A stretch of DNA of 64,000 nt, taken from IMG/VR virus record IMGVR_UViG_3300043409_002481, positions 1-64,000 of that record; one strand, written 5' to 3'. Within the stretch, counting starts at the first letter, position 1. Every line of letters starts with the position of its first letter. The position numbers and the translations under genes are program-made. Below, piece after piece: positions 39,267-47,155 of the stretch. The DNA is from a virus. Under the pieces are notes generated by a model that saw only the letters and a program-made list of their open reading frames with translations, did not search any database and was not told the DNA's origin.

Positions 39267-39427
39267 CAGACCTAACCCGCCTCTATGCCCTAACCGACGA
39301 AATGAAATACGCCGCCCAAAACAAAGGCTTGGACGAGAAAGCGTTACGGGCGCAACTGATGCAACTACGCAGCAAAATCAACCGCGAATTGGCTGCGATC
39401 GTTGCGGCTAATGCGCGGATTGAGTAA
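39263..39427 (+). CDS. 54-residue helical protein
   Basis: ATG 39263 overlaps the previous stop (ATGA). All helical, begins MTDLTRLYALTDEMKYAAQN. Last gene before a terminator. Confidence 0.55.
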   Translation: MTDLTRLYALTDEMKYAAQNKGLDEKALRAQLMQLRSKINRELAAIVAANARIE

Positions 39428-39449
39428 AATAAACTAACTTCACATTCCC

Positions 39450-39480
39450 CAAGCCGTTGCACCCGTGACGGCTTTTTTTG
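39450..39480 (+). terminator. rho-independent terminator
   Basis: AAGCCGT (39451-39457) pairs with ACGGCTT (39468-39474), then seven T residues. Confidence 0.85.
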
Positions 39481-39505
39481 TGGATAAAATAGTTTGGTTT
39501 TACTA

Positions 39506-39553
39506 TTGACAAAACCTATAGACTCGATCAATAATAGATCATTGAGTTAAACA
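39506..39553 (+). promoter_or_regulatory. promoter with 29-bp operator, copy 2
   Basis: TTGACA (39506-39511), 18-bp spacer, AATAAT (39530-39535). Bases 39525-39553 are identical to the reverse complement of 16525-16553. Drives the gene at 39559. Confidence 0.75.
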
Positions 39554-39558
39554 AGGCG

Positions 39559-39876
39559 ATGACTAATCTGACAAAAGAGAATTACACGGTTGAGTTAAAA
39601 GAACATGTTACTGGGCTGGGAGTTGATAGCCGTAATCGTGAGATCGGTGTTTTAATTGAAAAATTTATATCTATTTTTACTCCCACAGATACTAGCTATG
39701 GGTGGACGAAAAAGGCTGGTACTTACTATGGTTTTAAACCACACTCCACACGCAATAGTCAAACTTATGGGGCTTCCCAAGAGCGTCGCTATTTTAATAC
39801 TCCAGAAGAGAGAGACAAAGCGGTAGCTAAGTATATGAATACTAAATGCAAACGGGAGAAAGCACCTAATGCCTAG
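39559..39876 (+). CDS. hypothetical basic protein under shared operator
   Basis: 105 residues with an AAGG site. Begins MTNLTKENYTVELKEHVTGL, basic end. Overlaps the next gene by eight bases. Function unknown; co-regulated with the 16218-16508 gene by the identical operator. Confidence 0.58.
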   Translation: MTNLTKENYTVELKEHVTGLGVDSRNREIGVLIEKFISIFTPTDTSYGWTKKAGTYYGFKPHSTRNSQTYGASQERRYFNTPEERDKAVAKYMNTKCKREKAPNA

Positions 39877-40174
39877 AGGCGGCGCTCACGGAGGCGGTAG
39901 ACCCAAAATACCGCCCGAAATAAAGGCTAAAACAGTAACCTACTATATAAGCCCTATCCTGATTGATGCGATCGCCGCATCAGGTGAAAATAAATCTCAT
40001 CTAGTCGAAAAAGCTTTGCTCAAGCATTTTGGCATTACTCCTTTGCAATGGGAGATATACACAGTTTGGATTGAATGCGATCGCAGGGTCATCGCAGCAG
40101 CCGAAAAGTTAGGGCGCGATCCTGAGAACGTAAGGCAAGTTGTTGCAAAGGTTGAACGGAAATTAAAAACATAG
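39869..40174 (+). CDS. ribbon-helix-helix-like small regulator
   Basis: 101 residues. After a Gly/Arg start (MPRGGAHGGGRPKIPPEIKA), VTYYISPILIDAIAASGENK and VEKALLKHFG fit a ribbon-helix-helix; the end (AAAEKLGRDPENVRQVVAKV) resembles a helix-turn-helix. Possibly the regulator of its own operon. Confidence 0.52.
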   Translation: MPRGGAHGGGRPKIPPEIKAKTVTYYISPILIDAIAASGENKSHLVEKALLKHFGITPLQWEIYTVWIECDRRVIAAAEKLGRDPENVRQVVAKVERKLKT

Positions 40175-40180
40175 TTTTGA

Positions 40181-40206
40181 GAGCTGCTATCTAAGCAGCT
40201 TTTTTG
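40181..40206 (+). terminator. rho-independent terminator
   Basis: AGCTGC (40182-40187) pairs with GCAGCT (40195-40200), then six T residues. The 200 bases after it hold only a weak promoter (TTTACA near 40342). Confidence 0.82.
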
Positions 40207-40408
40207 TGCTGATTATCCGCAGCCAATTGCTGATTATCAACACCACACATAGAGAATTATCTATGCTTTGCGGGGTTGGGATTATGGATTTGATGCATAT
40301 AGTTTTGCTTATGATAATCGTCAAAATCATTTGGAAGTAATGCTTTACAATTATAGGAATAAGGTATATATTTATATAGTAAGCAAGTAAAACAAAGAGC
40401 TAACTACC

Positions 40409-40636
40409 ATGACTAGTCAAATTAAAGAAATTTTTTCCTATGACGATCTCATTGATGCGATTGAATATTTAGGCGAAACAGGTCGAGTATTTCCCTTTGC
40501 CTCTGGTGGTTCAATTCAATTTCAACGCCATGAAAACAGCGATCGCTTATATGCGGGTCAAGCTGCCGATAATTTTGAATTGAATGATGCTGATATGGAG
40601 CAATTGCATATTGATTTAGTTTCAATTAACCAATAA
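40409..40636 (+). CDS. hypothetical 75-residue acidic protein
   Basis: Begins MTSQIKEIFSYDDLIDAIEY, acidic, mixed alpha/beta. Followed by a HIP1 hairpin. No family recognised. Confidence 0.55.
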   Translation: MTSQIKEIFSYDDLIDAIEYLGETGRVFPFASGGSIQFQRHENSDRLYAGQAADNFELNDADMEQLHIDLVSINQ

Positions 40637-40650
40637 TTCTAACTGATGTT

Positions 40651-40680
40651 TTTAGCGATCGTCATCGCAGCGATCGCTAA
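40651..40680. terminator. HIP1-type hairpin
   Basis: TTAGCGATCG (40652-40661) pairs with CGATCGCTAA (40671-40680) between two genes; no T run. Confidence 0.5.
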
Positions 40681-40709
40681 GTAAATTTATTTAACTAAGG
40701 AGTAAAAAC

Positions 40710-40889
40710 ATGGCAAAGAAAAAGTATGAGGATCGGGTTTTGGTGACTGCATGGGTTGACGAAGACTTGCGGACTCAGGCAAACATCGCAGGGCAACTGC
40801 TCAAGAAGTCTGTAACTGACATGGTGATCGAAGCATTAGAAGCGGCGATCGCTGAAGCAAAAGCTAAGTCTGATGAGGTGGCGGCGTGA
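40710..40889 (+). CDS. ribbon-helix-helix DNA-binding protein
   Basis: 59 residues with AAGGAG nine bases upstream. RVLVTAWVDEDLRTQANIAG then KSVTDMVIEALEAAI is the strand-helix-helix of CopG/Arc repressors. Overlaps the next gene by four bases (GTGA). Confidence 0.68.
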   Translation: MAKKKYEDRVLVTAWVDEDLRTQANIAGQLLKKSVTDMVIEALEAAIAEAKAKSDEVAA

Positions 40890-41101
40890 CTAGTTGTCTT
40901 AAATGCAAGTACTTACAAACCAGAGACGAAATAGATTTGCTGTATCGCATCGGTAAAACCACTTTGTCATGCAGTAATGGTGATGCTGTTTTCGCAGGAT
41001 ACAAGGAATGGGAACGGCTAGATCCCAAGCTCGTGAAAGATTATCCTAAAACTTGTAGACAGTTTGAAAAGACAATTGCGAATAAGGAGCATATAGCATG
41101 A
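40886..41101 (+). CDS. small four-cysteine protein
   Basis: 71 residues from GTG 40886. C4-x2-C7, C29 and a late Cys (CLKCKYL; LSCSNGD; TCRQF) resemble the zinc- or iron-binding pattern at 28276. Overlaps the next ATG by four bases. Confidence 0.6.
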   Translation: MTSCLKCKYLQTRDEIDLLYRIGKTTLSCSNGDAVFAGYKEWERLDPKLVKDYPKTCRQFEKTIANKEHIA

Positions 41102-41300
41102 GATTTTTTACACACGAAATCAATTCACGCAACGATGGCATGAAATCGATCAAAAGATTGATACCATCTTGGAGCAAAAACAAGAGCGTATTGAGCTAAT
41201 CCTAGAGGGCAAACGTAAGACTTTACGCGGTATTGGTTCACCCGCAGACATCGCTCAAGAGCTTTGTGAAGATATTCTTGCTAAAGGCAAGAAAAAATAA
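41098..41300 (+). pseudogene. small gene broken by one-base loss in a T run
   Basis: ATG 41098 reads only 33 residues and stops at 41199. A second frame, without a normal start, continues to TAA 41300 with clear coding quality (WHEIDQKIDTILEQKQERIE; GSPADIAQELCEDILAKG). Adding one T to the six-T run at 41104-41109 fuses them into a 67-residue helical protein beginning MRFFYTRNQFTQRWHE. Mutation or sequencing error. Confidence 0.6.
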
Positions 41301-41303
41301 AGC

Positions 41304-41345
41304 TTACCTACTTTGCATAGAGTTCTATTTATGCAAAGTAGGTAA
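41304..41345. promoter_or_regulatory. 16-bp perfect dyad in intergenic region
   Basis: TTACCTACTTTGCATA (41304-41319) and TATGCAAAGTAGGTAA (41330-41345) are perfect inverted repeats around ten bases, just after the broken gene and about 70 bp before ATG 41417. No T run; could be an operator or RNA structure. Confidence 0.7.
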
Positions 41346-41416
41346 ATGATTATTAAATTAATCGGACTATTTAGAACTATAGAACTATACTTAGAGAGTA
41401 GAAATCAATCAAAACT

Positions 41417-41587
41417 ATGGAAACTCAAACCCAAGAATCAACTATTGAGTGGTATCAAGCCAAGGCGCGACTTCCTAAAAAGTTGCATCAACCAAGCAAG
41501 ATCGCGCTAGCCAAGCTAAATAAATCCTTGGCAGAAGTTTTTGAAGAAGCCCTTGAACGTGTTATTGCTGAAGCAGGGGTACAGTAA
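41417..41587 (+). CDS. 56-residue helical protein upstream of initiator
   Basis: Begins METQTQESTIEWYQAKARLP; the second half (KLNKSLAEVFEEALERVIAE) is a charged helix similar to the ends of ribbon-helix-helix proteins. Its stop abuts the next ATG. Confidence 0.55.
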   Translation: METQTQESTIEWYQAKARLPKKLHQPSKIALAKLNKSLAEVFEEALERVIAEAGVQ

Positions 41588-42550
41588 ATGTCAACACATC
41601 TTTTGTTGAATGAGCGCCCTTTACAGGTTTTGCCGACGCTAGCAGCGATATTTGGGATTAATGAAGCGATCGCAATTCAACAAATTCACTGGGTTATTAC
41701 GATCAAGCATGAACACCAAGACGATAAAACTTTTTACGAAGATTTTATGTGGTGTAAATACACATTAGTTCAATGGGGCGAAAAAATGCCTTGGCTTTCA
41801 GGCTCTAGTATTTTCCGACTTTTCAAAAAGCTTGAAAATGAAGGAATTGTGAAGACCGTTCAACCCTATGCATCAAGCAGAGATCAGACGAAATGGTACA
41901 GGATCGATTATGACGTTTTGCATGTCAGATCGAAAACTGCATCTAGTCAATTTGACGATCTCCCATCTAGTCAAAATGACCAAATCAGATCTAGTCAAAA
42001 TGACTACATGATCAATAGATCTAAAGATCTTAAAAATTTAAATAAAAAACAGAGTTTGCAAGATCAGAAAAAATTACCACCTGAACAAAAAACAGATCCC
42101 CTCTTGGATCTAGGTAAACCTGAATCCGAGGATCTTGAGAAGACCCCCCCCATAGCCCCCCCCGCCGTGCCGCGAAATTATGCTCAAGAGATGAGCGATC
42201 GCTTTAACAACAAAACAAATCGATTTGCTCCTAAAGGTTTAGACTTGCAGGGTTTTGCTAATTGGCACTTAGGCGGTAAGCGCAATAACTGGCATCTAGA
42301 TTTGATTGCGATCGCCAAAGCTCATTTAAAGAAGCATGAAAAGCCTTTTGGTGATGGCGACGCGATTAATTTTATTAACGGTATTTGCATGAAAGAAGAT
42401 TGGGCAAAATTCGAGCTTTTTGCGGATGAAGCTAAAGTCCATCAGCAAAAGTCCCAAGCTCAAACACAGCGATCGCCCGCACCAATACCGCAAGAATTAA
42501 CCGCAACAGCACCCCCCGCACACATTAGAGAGAGATTTAAGACAGCATGA
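41588..42550 (+). CDS. phage replication initiator (O-like/DnaD-like)
   Basis: 320 residues. The N-terminus (LPTLAAIFGINEAIAIQQIH) and SGSSIFRLFKKLENEGIVKT form the winged helix common to phage replication proteins that bind the origin. A low-complexity linker and a C-terminal helical domain (NYAQEMSDRFNNKTNRFAPK; DWAKFELF) follow, likely to load the helicase encoded next. Residues 118-141 repeat SSQxDxxx every eight residues because iterons lie in the DNA. Overlaps dnaB by four bases. Confidence 0.82.
   Translation: MSTHLLLNERPLQVLPTLAAIFGINEAIAIQQIHWVITIKHEHQDDKTFYEDFMWCKYTLVQWGEKMPWLSGSSIFRLFKKLENEGIVKTVQPYASSRDQTKWYRIDYDVLHVRSKTASSQFDDLPSSQNDQIRSSQNDYMINRSKDLKNLNKKQSLQDQKKLPPEQKTDPLLDLGKPESEDLEKTPPIAPPAVPRNYAQEMSDRFNNKTNRFAPKGLDLQGFANWHLGGKRNNWHLDLIAIAKAHLKKHEKPFGDGDAINFINGICMKEDWAKFELFADEAKVHQQKSQAQTQRSPAPIPQELTATAPPAHIRERFKTA
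41941..42004. repeat. three origin iterons inside the initiator gene
   Basis: ATCTAGTCAAAATGAC-type 16-mers at 41941, 41965 and 41989 (first one has TTT for AAA), exact 24-bp period, followed by an AT-rich stretch (about 42005-42070). The same layout marks the lambda origin inside gene O. Confidence 0.8.
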
Positions 42551-43902
42551 ACGATTTAAGCACGCCCGATCTGCTATGTTCTAACGTTTCAGAAATCAAC
42601 GTGGTTGCCACTTTTTTGCAGAGTGGAGACTGGTTACCCCCCCTCACCGCTATACTCACACCTGAAATGTTTTTCAACCACCTTCACGGCGCTATTTTTG
42701 GCATGGCTTTGAAATTGCATCAACAAGGTTGTCAAATAACACCCGAAATCGTCGCTCAAGAGTTGGAAACCAAAAGCCAAATGGCAGGGGCAGGTATTTT
42801 TGATTATCGCGGCAAAATTTATGAGATCATGGAGAGCACGTTTCCAACACCTAGCTGTTTGGAGTATGCCCATTTAATCCGAGATAAATATAAATCTCGC
42901 AAGTATCGCGATTTCTGCAAACAATCGGCTGGACTATTTCAAGAATTGCCAATTGATGAAGCTAAAGAAAAGTTTGAGTCTGGACTTGTAGAGCTATCAA
43001 AAATCAGCTCTAGTGATCATACAGTCCCTCTCTCTAAGCCGATGGCTGATGTGTTTACTGATTTAATGGAAGTCTACGATCGTAAGCAAGCGGGATTAAT
43101 GCATGAAGTACTTTTGCCTACTGGTATTAGAGACTTTGACGCTTTGATCGGTGGTGGAATTGGTGAGGAACAATTCATTACAATCCTTGCTGATACAGGG
43201 ATCGGCAAAACTACCGTACTCAGAAAAATCATCAAAACGGCTGCTTCTTTGGGAGTTCCTACCCTTGAGTTCAGTATTGAAATGAGCGCAGAAAGCATGT
43301 CTCAAAAGATTTACTCAGACTTGGCTCAAATCCCTACAACAGCTTTACGAAATGGCGCGATCCGTGATGACCAATGGGAAAAACTAGCACAAGTTAGAGA
43401 ATCTTATATTGATCTTCCTTCGCTGATTAATGATCAAGTTCGCAACATCGAAGATATAATCTCTATCTCAAGAAATTATTATGCTAAGTATGGAAAGATT
43501 GGCATCATTGCAATCGATTATTTACAGCTAATCGAATCGACTAGGAAGGAATTACAGTATGACGATCGCCGTCGCTTTGTCTATGCTTGCAACGAATTGA
43601 ATGCACTCAAGAAAGAGCTAAAAACTCGCATCATTTTACTATCGCAGATTGGGCGCAACGTAAAAGATAGATCCGATAAACGCCCGACTCTTCACGATGC
43701 TGCTGAGTCTGGAAGGATTGAGCAAACGAGCGACATTTTGATATCCGCTTACCGCGATGAACATTACAACATAGATACTACTGATCGAGGAATCATGGAG
43801 ATATCCGTACTGAAGGGGCGATCGGTTCCTAGAGGGACAGTCAAGGTTTTATTTGATGGTCAATACTCAACTATTCAGGATCTAAAATATGGATCTTTCT
43901 AA
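42547..43902 (+). CDS. dnaB: replicative DNA helicase, DnaB family
   Basis: 451 residues. The N-terminal DnaB domain (SEINVVATFLQSG; NHLHGAIFGMALKLHQQG) is followed by a RecA-like motor: Walker A ADTGIGKTT (215-223), FSIEMSAESM, Walker B IIAIDYLQL (320-328), ILLSQIGRNVKDRSDKRPTL and DAAESGRIEQTSD. The hexamer unwinds DNA at the fork. Directly follows the initiator, and overlaps the next gene by 14 bases. Confidence 0.95.
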   Translation: MNDLSTPDLLCSNVSEINVVATFLQSGDWLPPLTAILTPEMFFNHLHGAIFGMALKLHQQGCQITPEIVAQELETKSQMAGAGIFDYRGKIYEIMESTFPTPSCLEYAHLIRDKYKSRKYRDFCKQSAGLFQELPIDEAKEKFESGLVELSKISSSDHTVPLSKPMADVFTDLMEVYDRKQAGLMHEVLLPTGIRDFDALIGGGIGEEQFITILADTGIGKTTVLRKIIKTAASLGVPTLEFSIEMSAESMSQKIYSDLAQIPTTALRNGAIRDDQWEKLAQVRESYIDLPSLINDQVRNIEDIISISRNYYAKYGKIGIIAIDYLQLIESTRKELQYDDRRRFVYACNELNALKKELKTRIILLSQIGRNVKDRSDKRPTLHDAAESGRIEQTSDILISAYRDEHYNIDTTDRGIMEISVLKGRSVPRGTVKVLFDGQYSTIQDLKYGSF

Positions 43903-44332
43903 ATTTGAATCTGATTTTTCTCCATACATCACCACCAAACAGACAGAATTGGAACTGATCGCCGCATACGTCGGTAAAGATGAAGCCCAAAACATCTTGA
44001 TAACAGCACTGCAGGAAATAGGCGAAATCTCTCCCCCTGTGGTTACTACAACCGCAATGATTAAAGATCCTTACGACTATATTTTATTAGCTGGAAAGCT
44101 AGTAGAAAAGCGTAAAACTTTAGTAAATCAGCGCAAAGAATTAGACAACGAACTCAAACAAAATCTATCTCTACTGGAAAAGAAATTAGGCGAAATCCCA
44201 GTAAGCGATCGCCTTGCTGCTTGGCTCTCTAAGTTCAAATTGCGAACTGGTTCAGAAGTTCAGACTGTTTCCCAAATTGCCGATATCGCCACGATTGAAA
44301 AATTAATTAGCTCTTTAAAATCTTTATTATGA
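43889..44332 (+). CDS. hypothetical helical protein in replication operon
   Basis: 147 residues with a helical core (KLVEKRKTLVNQRKELDNEL) resembling a small coiled-coil scaffold. Overlaps dnaB by 14 bases and the next gene by four. A replication accessory role is inferred from position only. Confidence 0.6.
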   Translation: MDLSKFESDFSPYITTKQTELELIAAYVGKDEAQNILITALQEIGEISPPVVTTTAMIKDPYDYILLAGKLVEKRKTLVNQRKELDNELKQNLSLLEKKLGEIPVSDRLAAWLSKFKLRTGSEVQTVSQIADIATIEKLISSLKSLL

Positions 44333-45462
44333 AACCATCCCTACCCATCTGCATCCCCTCGCTCCCATCACCTGACACCAGCCCCGAAATATGGCGACAA
44401 GTTGCGCCGATCCTAAGTGCGATCGCAGAACGTGAACGCAATGATGAGAACCTATACCCATATGAAAAGATTGCATATAGTGCGCTTTCCTTTGCTACTT
44501 GGAACGCAAATAAAAAGCAATGGAGGACTTTGTGGCAATACCTACTAGATCGGCAAATTGTGCAGATTGGCATGATCGCAACGCCACCGCCAAAACCAAA
44601 AAGCGATCGCCCAAAGACAAAGCCGCCTAAGAATGTTGCGGCAACGCCAAAACCAAAGGCAACTACGAAGAAAAAGCCACGTAAACGGGTACGCAATCGC
44701 AAAAGATTATCTGATCGCAAATCACCAACGTACCTATATGTTTTTGCGTGTTTAAAGCCTTGTCTAAGTGGTTTGCAATTAATCCTGAATCTATACAGCT
44801 TTTTTGCCTACAGTGCCCCGTTATGCCCAAGGCAAAAACCACCGATCGCAATTCGTCCTGATGGTCAACGCATTAAAGCTTTGCTTGCATATAAAACGAG
44901 CAGCGGCGAATATGCGAGTCTAAAAGTGTATCTCCCATCGCTCAAAAAGCGGTACAGAATGAACTCTGATGTTTTGCGTCTTTTACTAGATTGGAGTAAT
45001 CCAATGAGAACTCGCACCAGAAAAAAGGTTGAATCTGACAAAAAGAAGGGAGTCGCTAAGCGGATTATCTCGACTGAGCAGATTAACCAAGTGCTAACAG
45101 ACAAATGGCAAGATGCTGTAACTATCTCTTTTAAGTTAAACGAGCTGTTAGGCGAGAATATTGAGTTAAGGAGGTTATCGAAGCTACTCTACAATCGCTC
45201 CGTAGCAGGTGAGATCTATCGCTACAATCGCGATCACCATGAGATTTCATATTTCTCGAAGGTACAAGCTACTGAGTTTGAGAACGAGTGGATGACCTTA
45301 GAGATGGCTTATCAGCTTGCAGTATCTAGAGGCTGCCCATTTGCTAGACATACATTCAGGAAAACCCATAGATTCGATTACAGCGCTTATGGGTTAGAGT
45401 TTCGCAAAGTCGCCCCTGATAACGAGTGCAGTCTATTACGGTATCGCGATATCCAGCTATAG
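44329..45462 (+). CDS. basic protein of replication operon, function unknown
   Basis: 377 residues. Residues 85-125 are a Pro/Lys/Arg linker (KPKSDRPKTKPPKN; KKKPRKRVRNRKR). Residues about 126-175 are Cys/Leu/Tyr-rich and unlike the rest; neighbouring frames there read more protein-like text (YLIANHQRTYMFLRV; LSKWFAINPESIQLFC), so the stretch may contain compensating frameshifts. The C-terminus (SKLLYNRSVAGEIYRYNRDH) could be a DNA-binding domain. Last gene of the replication operon. Confidence 0.6.
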   Translation: MKPSLPICIPSLPSPDTSPEIWRQVAPILSAIAERERNDENLYPYEKIAYSALSFATWNANKKQWRTLWQYLLDRQIVQIGMIATPPPKPKSDRPKTKPPKNVAATPKPKATTKKKPRKRVRNRKRLSDRKSPTYLYVFACLKPCLSGLQLILNLYSFFAYSAPLCPRQKPPIAIRPDGQRIKALLAYKTSSGEYASLKVYLPSLKKRYRMNSDVLRLLLDWSNPMRTRTRKKVESDKKKGVAKRIISTEQINQVLTDKWQDAVTISFKLNELLGENIELRRLSKLLYNRSVAGEIYRYNRDHHEISYFSKVQATEFENEWMTLEMAYQLAVSRGCPFARHTFRKTHRFDYSAYGLEFRKVAPDNECSLLRYRDIQL

Positions 45463-45597
45463 ATTCAAGTCTATGCTTTGCGGGTTTATTGCGGTAGATA
45501 ACTATGATTAGGGTATTGTATGTTTGTATTGTTTGTACTATTGTGTAAACAGTTGAGAGATTAACGAGTAAATAAGTAAATCAAGGGAGTAAATATT

Positions 45598-45840
45598 ATG
45601 GCTGTTTGGAACTCACTAAAAAATACTGTTGACGAAGCTTTGAGCTTGCCAGAAGGTGGCTTTGCTGCTGACTTTGGCTTCCTTGTAGAGCAATCAGTAA
45701 GCCCTGACATGGTACTTGAAGTTGTGACCGAATTAAAAGAAAAACAAATTGATGTCACGGTTGCAAGCCAATCAGGAATTTTGGTCAAGGCTAAAGAAAA
45801 AGGGTTGCTTGAGAATTGGGCGGCACTAGTTCTGCTTTAA
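45598..45840 (+). CDS. hypothetical 80-residue protein
   Basis: AAGGGAG lies nine bases upstream. Begins MAVWNSLKNTVDEALSLPEG; the end (VTVASQSGILVKAKEKGLLE) suggests a small alpha/beta protein. The 170 bases after it hold no gene, only HIP1 sites. Function unknown. Confidence 0.6.
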   Translation: MAVWNSLKNTVDEALSLPEGGFAADFGFLVEQSVSPDMVLEVVTELKEKQIDVTVASQSGILVKAKEKGLLENWAALVLL

Positions 45841-46010
45841 AGCTCCCCTTCTCTCACTAAGAAGTATCACCTGCGGTCAAGTTGTGAGCGCGATCGCGTC
45901 TAAAAAGATACGTAGACACGTATTGGTAATATATCCCCTTCCCCTACTGGAAGCCACATCACGCGATCAAGGGTAGGCGCGATCGCATTATTAAATTATT
46001 TGGAGAGAGT

Positions 46011-46154
46011 ATGCAATTTCTAACTATTTTTGCAGTTTATATAGGTTGCTATTTGGTATCAGTTGGATGGAATTGGGCATTGATAGCGAGTGGAATATTC
46101 TTTTTAGCTGTCTTATTTGATTGGCTAAAAGATTACGCGAATGCAAACTGGTAA
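46011..46154 (+). CDS. 47-residue two-span membrane protein
   Basis: ATG 46011 with a GGAGAGAG site. Two hydrophobic segments (FLTIFAVYIGCYLVSVGW and ALIASGIFFLAVLFDWL) leave a short polar end. A small holin-like candidate, but nothing proves lysis function. Confidence 0.5.
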   Translation: MQFLTIFAVYIGCYLVSVGWNWALIASGIFFLAVLFDWLKDYANANW

Positions 46155-46159
46155 ATACA

Positions 46160-46432
46160 ATGATTGCAGAATACCTCACAATCTCAGACTTCCGTAAAGC
46201 CCCTACCCGCCTATGTCGCCCCGTGGCGGCTGGTAAAAAAGAGTATATCGTGACCTCTAACGAGTTGCCTATATTCACGGTTGTTAAAGTTAAACCCAAT
46301 ACTCAGGACAAACAGATCGGAGTTGACGCAATGCGAAAAAGCTTATTTGATTTCCAGAATCTATTGGAAGAATATGGAGCTGTAACTCTGACGGCGTATG
46401 GCAAACCACTTGCAAGGTGTGTGAAATTATGA
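46160..46432 (+). CDS. hypothetical protein, weak antitoxin-like pattern
   Basis: 90 residues; EYIVTSNELPIFTVVKVK and the end TAYGKPLARCVK recall the strand and tail of Phd/YefM antitoxins, but no toxin gene is adjacent. Four-base overlap with the next gene. Confidence 0.5.
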   Translation: MIAEYLTISDFRKAPTRLCRPVAAGKKEYIVTSNELPIFTVVKVKPNTQDKQIGVDAMRKSLFDFQNLLEEYGAVTLTAYGKPLARCVKL

Positions 46433-46617
46433 AACCAGAAATCAGACAAGACGCGATCACAGGTACAGAGCAAGCCATTGATAAGATCGTAGAATCGGTA
46501 CGCGATCGCATGGCAGATCACGCAATTGGTAAAACTGTAGTTGATTGCCAAATTAATCAGGACTTGGCTGCGTATCGGATGCTGAAGGAAGAATGGAAGG
46601 AGTTGAAGGGATTATGA
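46429..46617 (+). CDS. 62-residue helical protein
   Basis: ATG 46429 overlaps the previous stop. Begins MKPEIRQDAITGTEQAIDKI; helical. Overlaps the next gene by four bases. Confidence 0.5.
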   Translation: MKPEIRQDAITGTEQAIDKIVESVRDRMADHAIGKTVVDCQINQDLAAYRMLKEEWKELKGL

Positions 46618-46769
46618 GTAAAATTATCGACAAAATCGCAACCACCATGCAAACCTCGCACGATTGCAGCCAGTGCGCTCTTCGCAACTCATGCGATCGC
46701 ACTCCGTTAGAGAATGCATGGCGCGATCAAAATAAACGCTGTAGTTTGTGGAAGGTGTGGAATGGATAA
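46614..46769 (+). CDS. 51-residue cysteine-motif protein
   Basis: ATG 46614 overlaps the previous TGA. CSQCALRNSC plus a late Cys in KRCSLWK could bind zinc. Eight-base overlap with the next gene. Confidence 0.52.
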   Translation: MSKIIDKIATTMQTSHDCSQCALRNSCDRTPLENAWRDQNKRCSLWKVWNG

Positions 46770-46977
46770 GCGATCGTTTTTTGTGAAAGTAGCAGGATTT
46801 GAGGACGCTTTAATATTTGCGGAAACACATGGCAAAGCAAAACTTCAAGTAGCTAGAACATTGAAAGAATGTGGTTACGCAGTTTCTGTTAAAGATGGGT
46901 TTAGTCAGATTAATTCTTGCAAACTCTCTACAGCTGAAACGATGGCAGAATACATGAAAGCCCATACTTGGAGCTAA
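46762..46977 (+). CDS. hypothetical 71-residue protein
   Basis: ATG 46762 within the end of the previous gene. Begins MDKRSFFVKVAGFEDALIFA; ferredoxin-like alpha/beta pattern. Function unknown. Confidence 0.52.
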   Translation: MDKRSFFVKVAGFEDALIFAETHGKAKLQVARTLKECGYAVSVKDGFSQINSCKLSTAETMAEYMKAHTWS

Positions 46978-46981
46978 AAGC

Positions 46982-47155
46982 ATGAGTAACTTATCGCCCG
47001 AAAAAGAATTCACTCACATGATGTTTTGCCAACAAATCCAAAACATCGATCTAGATGCAGCTAAGCAGCTACTCACTGAGCTACATTTGCTGTATTTGGG
47101 GCAGCAAGCAGTATTTGCGAAGATTGCGAAAAATGAGTTTTTAGGAGGTATTTGA
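46982..47155 (+). CDS. nblA: NblA-like phycobilisome degradation protein
   Basis: 57 residues beginning MSNLSPEKEFTHMMFCQQIQ, then DAAKQLLTELHLLYLGQQAV. This fits NblA: an LS-x-E-x-F start, a Q-x(5)-D region, and a second helix ending in small and basic residues, total length near 60. NblA bridges phycobilisomes to Clp proteases; several cyanophages carry it. Followed closely by AGGAGG for the next gene. Assignment is by pattern, not by alignment. Confidence 0.62.
   Translation: MSNLSPEKEFTHMMFCQQIQNIDLDAAKQLLTELHLLYLGQQAVFAKIAKNEFLGGI

Noticed and set aside
44663-44851. Minus-strand 62-codon frame
   Set aside because: No ribosome site, lies within the plus-strand replication-operon gene and has no coding character beyond the open frame.
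40258-45490. Shared TCTATGCTTTGCGGG near 40261 and 45470
   Set aside because: Only about 15 bases match, and a similar string at 24012 lies inside a coding sequence; chance or codon bias is enough.
46160-46617. Toxin-antitoxin pair
   Set aside because: The first protein has a faint antitoxin-like pattern but the neighbour shows no toxin motif.
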